From positions 1-64,000 of the forward strand of contig JAFMIA010000007.1 of assembly GCA_017854255.1 (NCBI GenBank): a stretch of DNA of 64,000 bases, given 5' to 3'. Below are positions 41,368 through 50,840 of the stretch, in pieces. Each line of letters begins with the position of its first letter. Positions within the stretch are counted from its first letter, which is position 1. The stretch is from Pseudomonadales bacterium (GTDB taxonomy: Bacteria > Pseudomonadota > Gammaproteobacteria > Pseudomonadales > Azotimanducaceae). The position numbers were made by a program, and so were the translations under genes. The notes below the pieces were generated by a model. That model saw nothing but the letters and a program-made list of their open reading frames with translations, was not told where the DNA came from and did no database searches.

Positions 41368-42123
41368 ATGATCGAAGAACTTTTCAGCTTAAAGGGCGAG
41401 ACAGCCGTCGTGACAGGCGCTGGCCGCGGAATTGGTGAAGGGATTGCCAAGGTCTTGGCCGCGGCCGGTGCGCACGTTGTCTGTGCCGCGCGACGTCAAG
41501 AAGAAATTGAGCGGGTCGCGAGCGAGATTAATGCTGCGGGCGGCAGTGCAGCGGCGCTCGCAACCGACGTTACGGATGAAGCTGCGGTTCAAGCCTTAGC
41601 AGATTTTGCCGTCGCAACGTTTGGGGGGCTGCATATGTGGGTTAATAATGCGGGCGGCTCCAGTGTTCAGCGATCGCTTCATAAGTTAGACCGAGCAGAA
41701 TGGGATCGAACGCTCAACTTAAACTTAACGGCGGTCTGGCAGTGCACTCGGATTGCGGCGGCGGTCATGGCGGAAGGACGCATTTTAAACATTTCGTCGC
41801 TAGCGGCTGAAGATGTCATTGCGGGTTCCGGTCATTATTCTGCGGCAAAGGCCGGCGTGAATATGTTGACTCGAACGTTTGCGCAGGAGCTTGGACCCAG
41901 AATTCGGGTGAACTGCATCATGCCCGGCGCGGTACCCACCGAGATTATGATGAAAGCACTGCGGCTAGAAAACGACGATCTACCCAATCTCGAAAAGATG
42001 TTAAAGCTGCCTGCGGGAAGGCTTGGCACACCCACTGATCTAGGCGCGGCTGCATTGTTCTTACTCGCGCCGGCATCGGCTTGGGTGACGGGTCAGAATA
42101 TTCGGGTTTCAGGCGGGCCCTAA
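41368..42123 (+). CDS. Short-chain dehydrogenase/reductase
   Basis: 251 residues, full length for the family. The NAD(P)-binding motif TGAGRGIGEG, the NNAGG motif and the catalytic ISS...HYSAAK triad are intact, and the tail ends VTGQNIRVSGGP. Basic residues after the second beta strand (AARRQ) suggest NADP, although the motif is not decisive. It is divergent from the Rieske run, and a strong terminator downstream isolates it. A hydroxysteroid- or cyclic-alcohol-type substrate fits the surroundings but is not shown. Confidence 0.92.
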   Translation: MIEELFSLKGETAVVTGAGRGIGEGIAKVLAAAGAHVVCAARRQEEIERVASEINAAGGSAAALATDVTDEAAVQALADFAVATFGGLHMWVNNAGGSSVQRSLHKLDRAEWDRTLNLNLTAVWQCTRIAAAVMAEGRILNISSLAAEDVIAGSGHYSAAKAGVNMLTRTFAQELGPRIRVNCIMPGAVPTEIMMKALRLENDDLPNLEKMLKLPAGRLGTPTDLGAAALFLLAPASAWVTGQNIRVSGGP

Positions 42124-42253
42124 GGCCGCGGGAAGACCGGTTCGGGTGGTTTGAAACAGCGAGCTGTTAGGCTGTAAAAAAGCGCAGCCGGTCTGCTTGT
42201 TCAGAGACGATTCAGGTTTAGGACAGGGAAAAAGCAAGGCGCAAGAGACGCTC

Positions 42254-42300
42254 GCGCGCAAGAACCGCGCGGCTCGACGCTTGCGCGCTCTTTTTGATTT
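42254..42300 (+). terminator. Rho-independent terminator after the SDR gene
   Basis: A 9-bp perfect stem (GCGCGCAAG/CTTGCGCGC) followed by TCTTTTTGATTT, about 130 bp after the SDR stop. The remainder of the 42124-42446 gap shows no gene; it should hold the promoter of the next gene. Confidence 0.8.
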
Positions 42301-42446
42301 TCGGGAAAAATCGCGCCTTTCAAATAATGTTAAGGTCTGATTTTATAATGGGTGCGAAGACAGGACGCGCCCTATCGTGTTGTCGGAGATAACAGACCTT
42401 TGAACTGAGGTGTGAGTCTAAAAATTGAAATCTCAGGAGGGATTAA

Positions 42447-43442
42447 ATGCAGAGTAAAAAAGTTGTTTTATTAAACCGGCCCGTTGGCGCGCTGAAAGAA
42501 ACCGATATGGGCGTCTTCGATGAAACGCTCGCGCCGCTTGAGCCGGGTGAAGTGTTACTCGAGATTGAGCATTTATCGGTCGATGCGTTTATTCGTACGA
42601 CCTTTGATGAGGGGGCGTTTCATGGCACGGCTGGGCTGGGTCAGGCCGTCATGGCGCTCGGTACGGCCCGTGTTGTCGATAGCCGGTTTGACGGCCTGAA
42701 TCAGGGTGATGCGATCTTTGGTCCCGTGGGCGCGCAAACGCATGCCAAGCTGCCCGGTGCGATGTTGCAGAAGTTAGATGAGAGTGCGTTGCCCGCTCGA
42801 TGTTCTTTAGGCGTTTTGGGCCTGGCAACGGGTATGACGGCGTATGCCGGTATGGCCAAAGTGGCGCAGATCAAGCAAGGCGACACGGTCGTTGTGTCAG
42901 CCGCTGCTGGGGCGGTAGGCTCTTGCGCCTGCCAAGTTGCAAAGAACCTTGGCGCTCGGGTCATCGGTATTGCTGGCGGGTCTGCCAAAGCCGATTATTT
43001 GTTAAACGAAATCGGCTGTGATGCAGCGGTTGATTATAAAGCGGATGATTTGGCGGGCCAGCTCAGCGCCGCGGCGCCGGACGGGATCGATGTGTTTTTT
43101 GATAATGTCGGTGGTGAAATATTGGACATCGTGCTGCTGCAGATCAATGAGCGTGCGCGTGTGGTAATTTGCGGCGCGGTGTCTCAATACGAGCGTACGG
43201 GGGATGTTCGAGGCCCGTCGAATTACCTGAAAATTCCTGAGAAGAATGCCAGCATGCTGGGGTTTACGGTCATGCGGTTTGCAGAAGACTACGCAGAGAT
43301 CCAAGCGGCTATCACCGAATGGGTTCTGGCTGGGAAGCTGAAATTGCCCGAACAGATTGAGGACGGTATCGAGCAGTTCCCCAAGGCCTTGACCATGCTG
43401 TTCTCAGGTGGGCACATGGGTAAGTTGATGGTTGCGCCCTAA
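42447..43442 (+). CDS. Zinc-free MDR oxidoreductase (NADP-dependent, YncB/CurA-like)
   Basis: 331 residues from ATG 42447 behind an excellent GGAGGG. The nucleotide-binding motif is VVSAAAGAVGSCACQVAKNLGARVIGIAGG. Family landmarks are LSVDAFIRTTFD, GLATGMTAYAGM and FDNVGGEILDIVLL. It lacks the zinc ligands of alcohol dehydrogenases. Relatives reduce the double bond of alpha,beta-unsaturated ketones. It stands alone between a strong terminator and a convergent zinc dehydrogenase. The substrate is not known. Confidence 0.9.
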   Translation: MQSKKVVLLNRPVGALKETDMGVFDETLAPLEPGEVLLEIEHLSVDAFIRTTFDEGAFHGTAGLGQAVMALGTARVVDSRFDGLNQGDAIFGPVGAQTHAKLPGAMLQKLDESALPARCSLGVLGLATGMTAYAGMAKVAQIKQGDTVVVSAAAGAVGSCACQVAKNLGARVIGIAGGSAKADYLLNEIGCDAAVDYKADDLAGQLSAAAPDGIDVFFDNVGGEILDIVLLQINERARVVICGAVSQYERTGDVRGPSNYLKIPEKNASMLGFTVMRFAEDYAEIQAAITEWVLAGKLKLPEQIEDGIEQFPKALTMLFSGGHMGKLMVAP

Positions 43443-43495
43443 TACAACAGGCAAGGTTGCCCAGCGGTCTGTGCAAGGCAACCTGCTTACTGGCG

Positions 43496-44476
43496 TTAGT
43501 CTAAGTCGAGATTGATCAGGACCTTACACTGGTTGGTGGGTTGCTTAAGCGCCTCAAAGACAGCTGGCACCTGCTCCAGTGAAACAACTTCTGTGATCAT
43601 GGCGTCGGCGACAATTCGACCCTGCATCATCATCTCGATCGTGAACTCAAAATCTTCTTTGTCGTAGCCAACGGCCCATTGAATGGTGAGCTCTTTGCCG
43701 AAAGCCATGAGCGGCACAATCGTGTCGGGGTTATCACAAACCCCGATGCCCATAATGAGACCCCGCTTTGGCGCGCGCTGGATACATTCTTGCATGAGAC
43801 CGACTGCGCCGACGCATTCAAATTGTACTGCTGGCGCGGCACCGGTGAGGTCTGAAAATTGCGCGGCAACATCGCCTTTCGGGTCAACAAAGTCCGTAAA
43901 CCCAAAGGTTTCGGCCATTTTGAGTCGCGCCTCAGACATTTCGCTGATGACAATTCTTGCGGCACCAAAAAACCGACACCAAATCGCGCAGGTCAGTCCA
44001 ATCGGGCCCGCCCCAATGATCAGGACGGTTTTGCCCGCTATGTTGCCCGCCATTTTAACCGAATGAAGGCCGACCGCTAAGGGCTCAACCAACGCACCAT
44101 CTCGATTGCTCAGGGCATCGGGTAGCTTGACCACGAGATCGTAGCCGACTTTGACATACTCGCTGTAGGCGCCTGATATTTTGCCAAGGCCGATCGTTTT
44201 ATCGTCAATGAAGGGTAGGGATGTGATCCGGTCCCCGATCGTGAACTCACCGCCCTCTAAAGCGTTACCAATCTCGACGATTTCGCCCGTAAATTCGTGG
44301 CCGAATATAGTTTCTGGTGGGGCCATGAAGGGTCCTTCACGCGAGGCATGGATATCGGTGCCGCAGATACCGCAATGACTGACCTTGACGAGCATTTCAC
44401 GGTCCGAAATGGTGGGCTGTGGGACAGTTTCTATGGTGAGGGCATCGCCCGGCTTGTGGAATACGGCAGCTTTCAT
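43496..44476 (-). CDS. Alcohol dehydrogenase of the zinc MDR family without a structural-zinc loop
   Basis: 326 residues. The catalytic zinc site is present (HCGICGTDIH, FGHEFTGEI), and the coenzyme site is VLIIGAGPIGLTCA. The four-cysteine structural-zinc lobe that normally follows GDR is missing; the text reads GDRITSLPFIDDKTIGLGKISGAYSEYV. This makes the protein shorter than a typical tetrameric alcohol dehydrogenase, and points to a distinct subgroup with its own substrate. It is convergent with the zinc-free MDR gene and on the same strand as the P450 gene upstream, 125 bp away. Confidence 0.88.
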   Translation of the reverse strand: MKAAVFHKPGDALTIETVPQPTISDREMLVKVSHCGICGTDIHASREGPFMAPPETIFGHEFTGEIVEIGNALEGGEFTIGDRITSLPFIDDKTIGLGKISGAYSEYVKVGYDLVVKLPDALSNRDGALVEPLAVGLHSVKMAGNIAGKTVLIIGAGPIGLTCAIWCRFFGAARIVISEMSEARLKMAETFGFTDFVDPKGDVAAQFSDLTGAAPAVQFECVGAVGLMQECIQRAPKRGLIMGIGVCDNPDTIVPLMAFGKELTIQWAVGYDKEDFEFTIEMMMQGRIVADAMITEVVSLEQVPAVFEALKQPTNQCKVLINLDLD

Positions 44477-44601
44477 AACTTGGTCTCCTGAAAATCAATA
44501 ATGGGGTCTAGGTTAACCCGCGGGCCATCGAATAGGTCAGCGGCTCGGAAATATTTATGATCATTAAAGTTTGCAATCTTCATTAACGGACAAAAAACCC
44601 C

Positions 44602-45885
44602 TCAAAGTGCGGGCGATGGTTGCTTTGATCCATTCGATTCGGTTCGTGGATCAAATAGTACCGTAAAGGGTTTTGGTGGATGCAGCAGCGTACTCGGTAA
44701 AAATTCGAGTGGGCCTGCGCCCTCCGGCAACCTGAAATGGGTTAACCGCTGCAGAACGACCTGAAAGCCCGTGATCAACTCCTGCCGGGCCAATGGTGCG
44801 CCCAAACAATGATGTACCCCTTGTCCAAACGCAATTTGTGTTTTGAGATTCTTTCGGGTGACATCAAATCGTTCTGGGTCCGGGAACTGACTGGCGTCTC
44901 GATTTGCAGAGGCAAATTTAATCATCATTGCGGCGCCCGCTGGAATTCGGACGCCGTGCACCTCGGTATCGGCCTTACAAATACGCCACATTTGCGCGGT
45001 GGGTGTTGATAACCTGAGCATTTCCTCAACCATGTTGGGGATCAGGCTTGGGTCTTCTTGAACCAGCTGAACCTGCTCGGGATGGGTGGCCAGCAAATGC
45101 ATCCCTTCGGCAAAGGTACTGGTGGTCGTTTCGTTGCCCGCAACCAAAAGTTGAGAGATAACCGACAGGCATTCTTCAAGATTCATCGGGTGCTGACCGT
45201 CAACCGATGCGTTCACGATATCGGATAAGACATCATCGGTTGGCTCGATTTGTCTCGCTTTAATTTTGTCCGCAAAATAATGCTGAAAATCGACGGTCAG
45301 TTGGGCGGCGTGCAGAGCACCCTCGCGGGTTTTTCCTGCAGAGAATCGATAGACGCTGGCATCAGACCATTGCTTAAACAAGTCCAGATCGGTGAGCGGC
45401 ACACCCAGAATAAAGGCAATCATTCGTACTGGCATGGGTACTGCAAAGGCGGTCATCCAGTCGCACTGGCCTTCATTGATTAGGTCATCAATGAGTTCAT
45501 TGGCGAGATTTTGTATGTAAGGTTGCAGTTTGGCCACGTGATTGGCCGAGAAGGGTTTTTGACAAAGGGACCGATAACGCCGCTGCACGGGTGGATCCAA
45601 TTTCAGCATGGTCTCCACCCGTCGATAGCCCTTTTTCAAAATGGCATCAAGTTCAGGATCTTCTTCTTGTTCAATGCCTGCTTGGAATTGAGCAAATTCG
45701 TTTGAAAATAGTTTTTCGTTTTTGGCGATTGCGACCACGTTGTCATAATCTGAAACGAAATAGATCCCGGTGACGGGGCAGTGGTAAACGGGTGCTTGTT
45801 CTCTGAGTTGTTGATTAAAGGCATGCGGACAGGCAAGGATTTCAGGCGCAAGTGGGTTCACGTTCGTAAAGAGCGGTGACGTCAT
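44602..45885 (-). CDS. Cytochrome P450, first of two close paralogues
   Basis: 427 residues, a soluble bacterial P450. The oxygen-binding I-helix is LLVAGNETTTSTFAEG, the K-helix has EEMLR, and the haem loop is FGQGVHHCLGAPLAR with the thiolate Cys. It closely resembles the P450 at 47772, with nearly identical N-terminal (LAPEILACPHAFNQQLREQ) and I-helix stretches, so one arose from the other by duplication. An acyl-CoA dehydrogenase gene sits between them. The N-terminus carries no membrane anchor. No ferredoxin gene is adjacent. The substrate is not identifiable by motif. Confidence 0.95.
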   Translation of the reverse strand: MTSPLFTNVNPLAPEILACPHAFNQQLREQAPVYHCPVTGIYFVSDYDNVVAIAKNEKLFSNEFAQFQAGIEQEEDPELDAILKKGYRRVETMLKLDPPVQRRYRSLCQKPFSANHVAKLQPYIQNLANELIDDLINEGQCDWMTAFAVPMPVRMIAFILGVPLTDLDLFKQWSDASVYRFSAGKTREGALHAAQLTVDFQHYFADKIKARQIEPTDDVLSDIVNASVDGQHPMNLEECLSVISQLLVAGNETTTSTFAEGMHLLATHPEQVQLVQEDPSLIPNMVEEMLRLSTPTAQMWRICKADTEVHGVRIPAGAAMMIKFASANRDASQFPDPERFDVTRKNLKTQIAFGQGVHHCLGAPLARQELITGFQVVLQRLTHFRLPEGAGPLEFLPSTLLHPPKPFTVLFDPRTESNGSKQPSPAL

Positions 45886-46181
45886 CGATTGTCCCTCCTG
45901 AAAAAAGTATTTAACCCAGTGCCAATTGCCTTGCAGGCAGCCCGTGTCAGCGGGATTTGTCCCGTGCTGTAAAGGCGCCTATCGACGAGGCAAAAACCAG
46001 TATAAAACACATTTTTGCGAAGGCACGCTAAGAGATTTTTTGTCATCTGCTCAGAGACCCGGGACGTTATTGGAATGTCCATCGCTGTGCTTTGTTGTAG
46101 GACAGGATTGCACGACGTCTCCTGGGTCGGTCTGGCTGTTCTGTTGATCGTCTTGGTCCTTAGCGAGCATCAATCAAGGCA

Positions 46182-47357
46182 CTAAAGGCCGAGCACCGAT
46201 TTCGCAATAATGTTCTTTTGAACCTCTCGCGCACCACCAAATATCGACGAGGCGCGCTCATTCAAATAACCCGCGGTAATGGTCTGATCCGATGGTCTAC
46301 CAACGGTCGGTAGGTCGGCGAGCATGAGGCGATTGTTATGGGGGAGGCTGTAGTTCGCTATGGCTTGCATCTTGAGGGCTGAGATGGCCTGCTTTAGAGC
46401 ACTTGCCTTGATTTTCATCAGCGATGAGGCCGCGCCAGGGTTCTTGCCGGCCGCAACCTTGGCCTGCAGCGTGGTTTCCATTTGTGCCATTGCTAACAAC
46501 TCGATATCCGTTTCTGCAGCCCGTTTTTTTAACCCGTGTTCACCTGGCAGATCGCGTAACAACAATTCAAGTGTTGCCATTTCGACTCGAAGCCCTGTGG
46601 CAACCGCGCTGCCGCCGCGCTCGAATTCCAATAAGTATTTTGCAACGTTCCAGCCCTCGTTTTCTGGACCGATCAAGTTTGCGACCGGGACCTGCACATT
46701 GTCGAAGAATACCTGGTTGACCTCGTGATCACCGGCTAACGTGTAGATGGGCTTAAACGTAACGCCAGGTGTCGCCATATCAATCAGCAGAAAGCTGATG
46801 CCGGCTTGTGGTTTAACCTGCGAGTTGGTGCGGACGAGACAAAAAATGTGGGTTGCATATTGTGCATGGGTGGTCCACATCTTCGTTCCGTTAACAACGT
46901 AATGATCACCGTCTCTTTCCGCGCGTGTTTTGAGACTCGCGAGATCAGACCCTGACCCTGGCTCGGAATAGCCTTGACACCAGTAGTGATCTGCCGAAAG
47001 CATTTTGGGCAGGTAGTAATCCTGCTGCGCTTTCGTACCATATTTAAAAATAACGGGTGCGAGCATCTTCAGCCCTAAAGGAATCAGGCTCGGCGCGCCG
47101 AATTTTTCACATTCAGTGTTAAAGATATAGCGTTGGTTAGAAGTCCATCCTGGCCCGCCAAACTCGGAAGGCCAGGCGACTCCTGCCCAGCCACGTTTAT
47201 GAAGGATGGCCTGCCATGCCATTGCTGCCTCATTGTTGCCGAGTGATGTCGTTGTGTTGTTTTCTAGCGCAATGATTTCAGGCGTAAGCTCGGCTTTTAG
47301 CAGTGCGCGGACTTCCGTTTGAAAAAGGCGTTCTGCGGCTGTCAATGTCAGTTCCAA
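46182..47357 (-). CDS. Acyl-CoA dehydrogenase
   Basis: 391 residues. It introduces a double bond next to the thioester of a CoA-bound acid, using FAD. Landmarks are QGYSEPGSGSDLASLKTRA, the TKMWTTHAQYATHIFCLVRT stretch and ERASSIFGGAREVQKNIIAKSVLGL. The catalytic base position differs among subgroups and I cannot assign it. The C-terminal loop is typical of the FadE-like groups found with steroid and branched-acid pathways. It lies between the two P450 paralogues, with about 300 and 410 bp of non-coding DNA on its sides. Confidence 0.92.
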   Translation of the reverse strand: MELTLTAAERLFQTEVRALLKAELTPEIIALENNTTTSLGNNEAAMAWQAILHKRGWAGVAWPSEFGGPGWTSNQRYIFNTECEKFGAPSLIPLGLKMLAPVIFKYGTKAQQDYYLPKMLSADHYWCQGYSEPGSGSDLASLKTRAERDGDHYVVNGTKMWTTHAQYATHIFCLVRTNSQVKPQAGISFLLIDMATPGVTFKPIYTLAGDHEVNQVFFDNVQVPVANLIGPENEGWNVAKYLLEFERGGSAVATGLRVEMATLELLLRDLPGEHGLKKRAAETDIELLAMAQMETTLQAKVAAGKNPGAASSLMKIKASALKQAISALKMQAIANYSLPHNNRLMLADLPTVGRPSDQTITAGYLNERASSIFGGAREVQKNIIAKSVLGL

Positions 47358-47771
47358 AATGGCGCTCCTTAAAATGAGTACAAGTTGTGCGTGTCGCGTG
47401 CGCTGTTACTGGGCGTCTGCAGTTTTATGGTGGGCCTTAAGTGGTGAACCCAATCACGGGGTTGAATAATGGTGGGCGCCTGCCTCGCATGAACTGTGGA
47501 TTGCGCCCAAAATGGCATGCTCGGTGCAGTTGCATTACCATCGGGGATATTGCCTGAAGCGGTTTGATAGGCTGCTAGCGCTTGAATCATAGGGTCATCA
47601 CGTTCGGGCTTTCCCCTAAATAGAAAGGTCTGTCGGGTCTTGCCTTACCGTCTGCGTGTTCCGGGGTACCGCAGCTTGTGAGCGCGCCAGAATATTCTTG
47701 ACCACAACAAAGCCTCTTTTCCAATGGGGCACGGCGCAAAACGTTTTTTTGCTTAAGCATCACAGGGACAT
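47358..47771. other. Gap between the second P450 gene and the acyl-CoA dehydrogenase gene
   Basis: 414 bp without a credible gene. A 73-codon minus-strand ORF (47369-47590) resembles no family and has no ribosome site. I saw no terminator or repeat. The promoter of the dehydrogenase gene is probably here. Confidence 0.5.
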
Positions 47772-49019
47772 CTAAACGCGCGGTTCAAAGAGCAGATTGA
47801 GATCTTTTGGCGGATGGAGCAACAGGCTCGGTAGAAACTCAAGTTCGCCTTCGCCTTCGGGCAACCTAAAATGGGTTAACCGTTTCAGAATGACTTGGAA
47901 CCCGATGATTAATTCTTGCCGGGCGAGTGGCGCGCCCAAACAATGATGGACCCCCTGTCCGAACGCAATTTGGGTTTTGAGATTGTCTCGAGTGACATCA
48001 AACCGGTCCGGGTCTGGGAACTGAGTGGCATCTCGATTTGCAGAAGCAAACTTAATCATCATGGCGGCGCCGGCGGGGATCTTGACCCCATGCACTTCTG
48101 TTTCTTCTTTACAGATACGCCACATCTGAGCTGTTGGCGTCGATAGCCTGAGCATCTCCTCCACCATGTTGGGAATCAGGCTCGGGTCGTCTTGCACCCG
48201 TTTCACCTGGTCTGGATTCGTGGCGAGCAAATGCATGCCTTCGGCAAACGTGCTGGTGGTTGTTTCGTTACCCGCAACGAGTAGTTGGGAGATGACGGAA
48301 AGACACTCCTCAACATCCATGGGGTGCTCACCGTCGGCTGACGCATTGACGATATCCGATAGCACGTCATCGGTTGGGGTGATTTTTCGCGCTTTAATTT
48401 TGTCGGCAAAATAGTGTTGGAAATCGACCGTGAGTTGCGCGGCATGCAACGCCCCCTCTGGGGTTTGGCCTGCTGAGAAGGCGTAAACGTTGGCGTCAGA
48501 CCATTCTTTAAATAAGGCCATATCGGTCAAAGGCACACCGAGAATATAGGCAATCATTCGAACGGGCATGGGGACGGCGAAAGCGTCCATCCAGTTGCAG
48601 TGACCATCCTCGATGATGTCGTCAATCAGTTCGTTCGCCAGGTTTTCGATGTAGGGTTGTAGTTTTGCGACACTGCTGGCAGAGAACGGCTTCTGGCACA
48701 GCGAACGATACCGTCTTTGTCTGGGCGGATCCGCCGTGAGCATGGTATCGACTCGGCGATACCCTTTTTTCAAAATCGCCTCTAGTCCAGGTATCACGGG
48801 CTGCTCATTACCGGTTCGAATCATGGAAAATTCATTCGAGAAGCGTTTCTCATTTTTCGCGATATCGACCACGTTGTCATAGTCTGAAACGAAGTAGATG
48901 TCGGTAATCGGGCAGTGGTAAACCGGCGCCTGCTCTCTGAGTTGCTGATTGAACGCGTAGGGGCACGCCAGGACGTCAGGGGCTAGGGGGTTAATCGTGT
49001 TGAGTGGTTTTAGGGTCAT
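47772..49019 (-). CDS. Cytochrome P450, second of two close paralogues
   Basis: 415 residues. It has the same motif set as the P450 at 44602 (AGNETTTSTFAEG, EEMLR, FGQGVHHCLGAPLAR), but differs near the N-terminus and in patches that often contact substrate, such as SMIRTGNEQPVIPG against AQFQAGIEQEEDPE. The start overlaps the stop of the kinase gene (49016-49019), so it is coupled to it. The pair could oxidise the same scaffold at different positions. No redox partner gene is near. Confidence 0.95.
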   Translation of the reverse strand: MTLKPLNTINPLAPDVLACPYAFNQQLREQAPVYHCPITDIYFVSDYDNVVDIAKNEKRFSNEFSMIRTGNEQPVIPGLEAILKKGYRRVDTMLTADPPRQRRYRSLCQKPFSASSVAKLQPYIENLANELIDDIIEDGHCNWMDAFAVPMPVRMIAYILGVPLTDMALFKEWSDANVYAFSAGQTPEGALHAAQLTVDFQHYFADKIKARKITPTDDVLSDIVNASADGEHPMDVEECLSVISQLLVAGNETTTSTFAEGMHLLATNPDQVKRVQDDPSLIPNMVEEMLRLSTPTAQMWRICKEETEVHGVKIPAGAAMMIKFASANRDATQFPDPDRFDVTRDNLKTQIAFGQGVHHCLGAPLARQELIIGFQVILKRLTHFRLPEGEGELEFLPSLLLHPPKDLNLLFEPRV

Positions 49020-50185
49020 GCTGTGTTGCTCTTAAAATGGGTTTTAAACCAAACGCCGATCTTCATGAAAGGGATAAGCATCGGTAGTATTTTTAGGGTT
49101 TTTTCAACAGGCCAATCCGCGAGCGCTGCGTCAAGGCGGCTGTACATCGCATGAAACAGCTTTGCAGCGCGTTCGGAAGACTGATCAATTTCGTCCATAC
49201 TCATGGAAAACATCAGGAGTGTGATCACCAGATTGATCTCATATTCTTGAAGCATCTTTTTATAACTGTAGTCCTTAACGCCATTTGCAACCAAACGGTC
49301 GTGATAGCGCTTCAACAGGTCGTGCTCGTGGTTTTGGCGCTGTTCAACAGAGATGCTTTGCGTCAACCAGCGCGCGATGTCCGTCATAGGCTGGCCAGTT
49401 CCGGCCGTCTGCCAGTCGATAATAATGGGCTTTGAGCAAGCAACGCTTGAGTCAGGCATAAAAAAAATGTTATCGGATCGCAAGTCGCCGTGGACGAGCG
49501 TGAACGGTTCTGGCGGCGGCGGTGTCATTTTAAAAAGCGGTGGTAGCAGCGGCTGCAGTTTTTTGAGATTGGGATAGGCGTCAAAGCGCCCAGTCTTTGC
49601 GGCGCTTGCGATACTCTCGTTGAGCAGTCTGAGGCTCTCTTCAATCGGTTGAACATGGGTAAGCGGGGCGGTCCAGGTCAGTTGTTCAAGGATTGGGTTG
49701 TTCCACCACTGCGCGTGCAGGTCAGCAAAAGCCAACATGACCTGCTCTGACTCTGCGAGGGTATTGCCAACAACCTGATCGGTTGGCACCGCGGGCGCCA
49801 AATCCTGCATTAGCATGACAAAGTGATTGGTTTCGGCTTGGGCTTCTTGGTAGTAGATTTCAGGTACGGCAACCCCGGCTTGCTCGGCACAATCTCGATA
49901 AAATCCAAGCTCTCGGCCATAGTAATTCATTCGACCAGCAAGCAGTCGGGTCGCCTCAAAATGGCTCGAAAATTTGATCACCATGCTGCTCGGCGCAGTG
50001 TTCGGCAGGTGATTGTGATGTAGTTGCAATCGCGCTAAATCCCCCATAAAACCGGATCCGACGCCAATGGTTTCAGCCTCAAAGTGCGTGATGTGAATGC
50101 CGGGCAGGCTTGCTTGTAGGGCGCTTGTCAGCCAGCTTGCGTCTAGCTCAGAAAGGGTTGTTGGAAAGTTAGGCTTGTTGTGCAT
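49016..50185 (-). CDS. Small-molecule phosphotransferase (APH/choline-kinase fold)
   Basis: 389 residues. The catalytic loop FTLVHGDLRSDNIFF and the metal-binding IIDWQTAGTGQPMTDIA are intact, and the N-terminal lobe has TIGVGSGFMGDLARL and MVIKFSSH with the ATP-contact Lys. The build resembles the DUF1679/ecdysteroid-kinase-like branch more than antibiotic kinases. It should phosphorylate a hydroxyl group on a small molecule. It overlaps a P450 gene by 4 bp and a histidine phosphatase gene by 17 bp, which ties both to its substrate. Confidence 0.85.
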   Translation of the reverse strand: MHNKPNFPTTLSELDASWLTSALQASLPGIHITHFEAETIGVGSGFMGDLARLQLHHNHLPNTAPSSMVIKFSSHFEATRLLAGRMNYYGRELGFYRDCAEQAGVAVPEIYYQEAQAETNHFVMLMQDLAPAVPTDQVVGNTLAESEQVMLAFADLHAQWWNNPILEQLTWTAPLTHVQPIEESLRLLNESIASAAKTGRFDAYPNLKKLQPLLPPLFKMTPPPPEPFTLVHGDLRSDNIFFMPDSSVACSKPIIIDWQTAGTGQPMTDIARWLTQSISVEQRQNHEHDLLKRYHDRLVANGVKDYSYKKMLQEYEINLVITLLMFSMSMDEIDQSSERAAKLFHAMYSRLDAALADWPVEKTLKILPMLIPFMKIGVWFKTHFKSNTA

Positions 50186-50840
50186 TATCCGGTCTGCCAG
50201 ATTCAGCCCTCAATGCCGCGGGCAAGTGTTCAAAATTATTAAGGGTCAAAATTTCAGGTGTCGAAGTCAAAGCAACTTCTGTTATAGCGCCGTTGTGCAT
50301 CAGATACTGATATCCAAATTTCGGTCGAGTCTTTAGCAGCGCCGCAAGCCCATGCGCAATGGCGCTGCCGTGGCTCACAAAAATTATATTTTGGTTGGGA
50401 TAACGCGCAACGGCTTGTTCAAGTGTTTGGTTAACGCGAGCGTACACGGCATCGGGACTTTCGCCGCCATGGCCTTCAAACGTATCATCTTTAATAGAGT
50501 GCATCGCGTAACCAAAGTCATGCATTTGCTGATAAGTAATCCCTTCCCAATCCCCAAGATCGCATTCGATGAGCCCAGGGTCAATTTCAATGTCAAGATT
50601 CAGTGTAAGGTTCACCAGCTCCGCGGTGTGACGGGCTCGCTCAAGGGGACTTGAGAGGATCCGGTGGTAGCGGGTCGGCCAGGATTTAAGACATTGACCC
50701 ACCGCCTGAGCCTGGGCGATGCCTTTCTCATTTAAAGGTGATTCGGTTACGCCATAGGCTAATTGCTGTTCATTGGCAATCGTCTCGCCATGCCGAATAA
50801 ATAAAAGGTGCTGCGCACTCAACTTTGGTGACCTTCCCAA
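50169..50840 (-). CDS. Histidine phosphatase (phosphoglycerate-mutase-like)
   Basis: 223 residues. The catalytic RHG motif is LLFIRHGETIANEQQ, the phosphate pocket continues with SSPLERARHTAEL, and the second His is in IIFVSHGSAIAHGLAALL. The Glu in LIECDLGDWEG fits the catalytic acid. It overlaps the kinase gene by 17 bp and the acyl-CoA ligase gene by 22 bp, so translation is coupled on both sides. The phosphatase and kinase together suggest a phosphorylation cycle on one metabolite. Confidence 0.88.
   Translation of the reverse strand: MGRSPKLSAQHLLFIRHGETIANEQQLAYGVTESPLNEKGIAQAQAVGQCLKSWPTRYHRILSSPLERARHTAELVNLTLNLDIEIDPGLIECDLGDWEGITYQQMHDFGYAMHSIKDDTFEGHGGESPDAVYARVNQTLEQAVARYPNQNIIFVSHGSAIAHGLAALLKTRPKFGYQYLMHNGAITEVALTSTPEILTLNNFEHLPAALRAESGRPDNAQQA

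Noticed and set aside
47369-47590. Minus-strand ORF of 73 codons in the gap between the P450 and dehydrogenase genes
   Set aside because: Low-complexity-like composition, no ribosome site and no recognisable domain.
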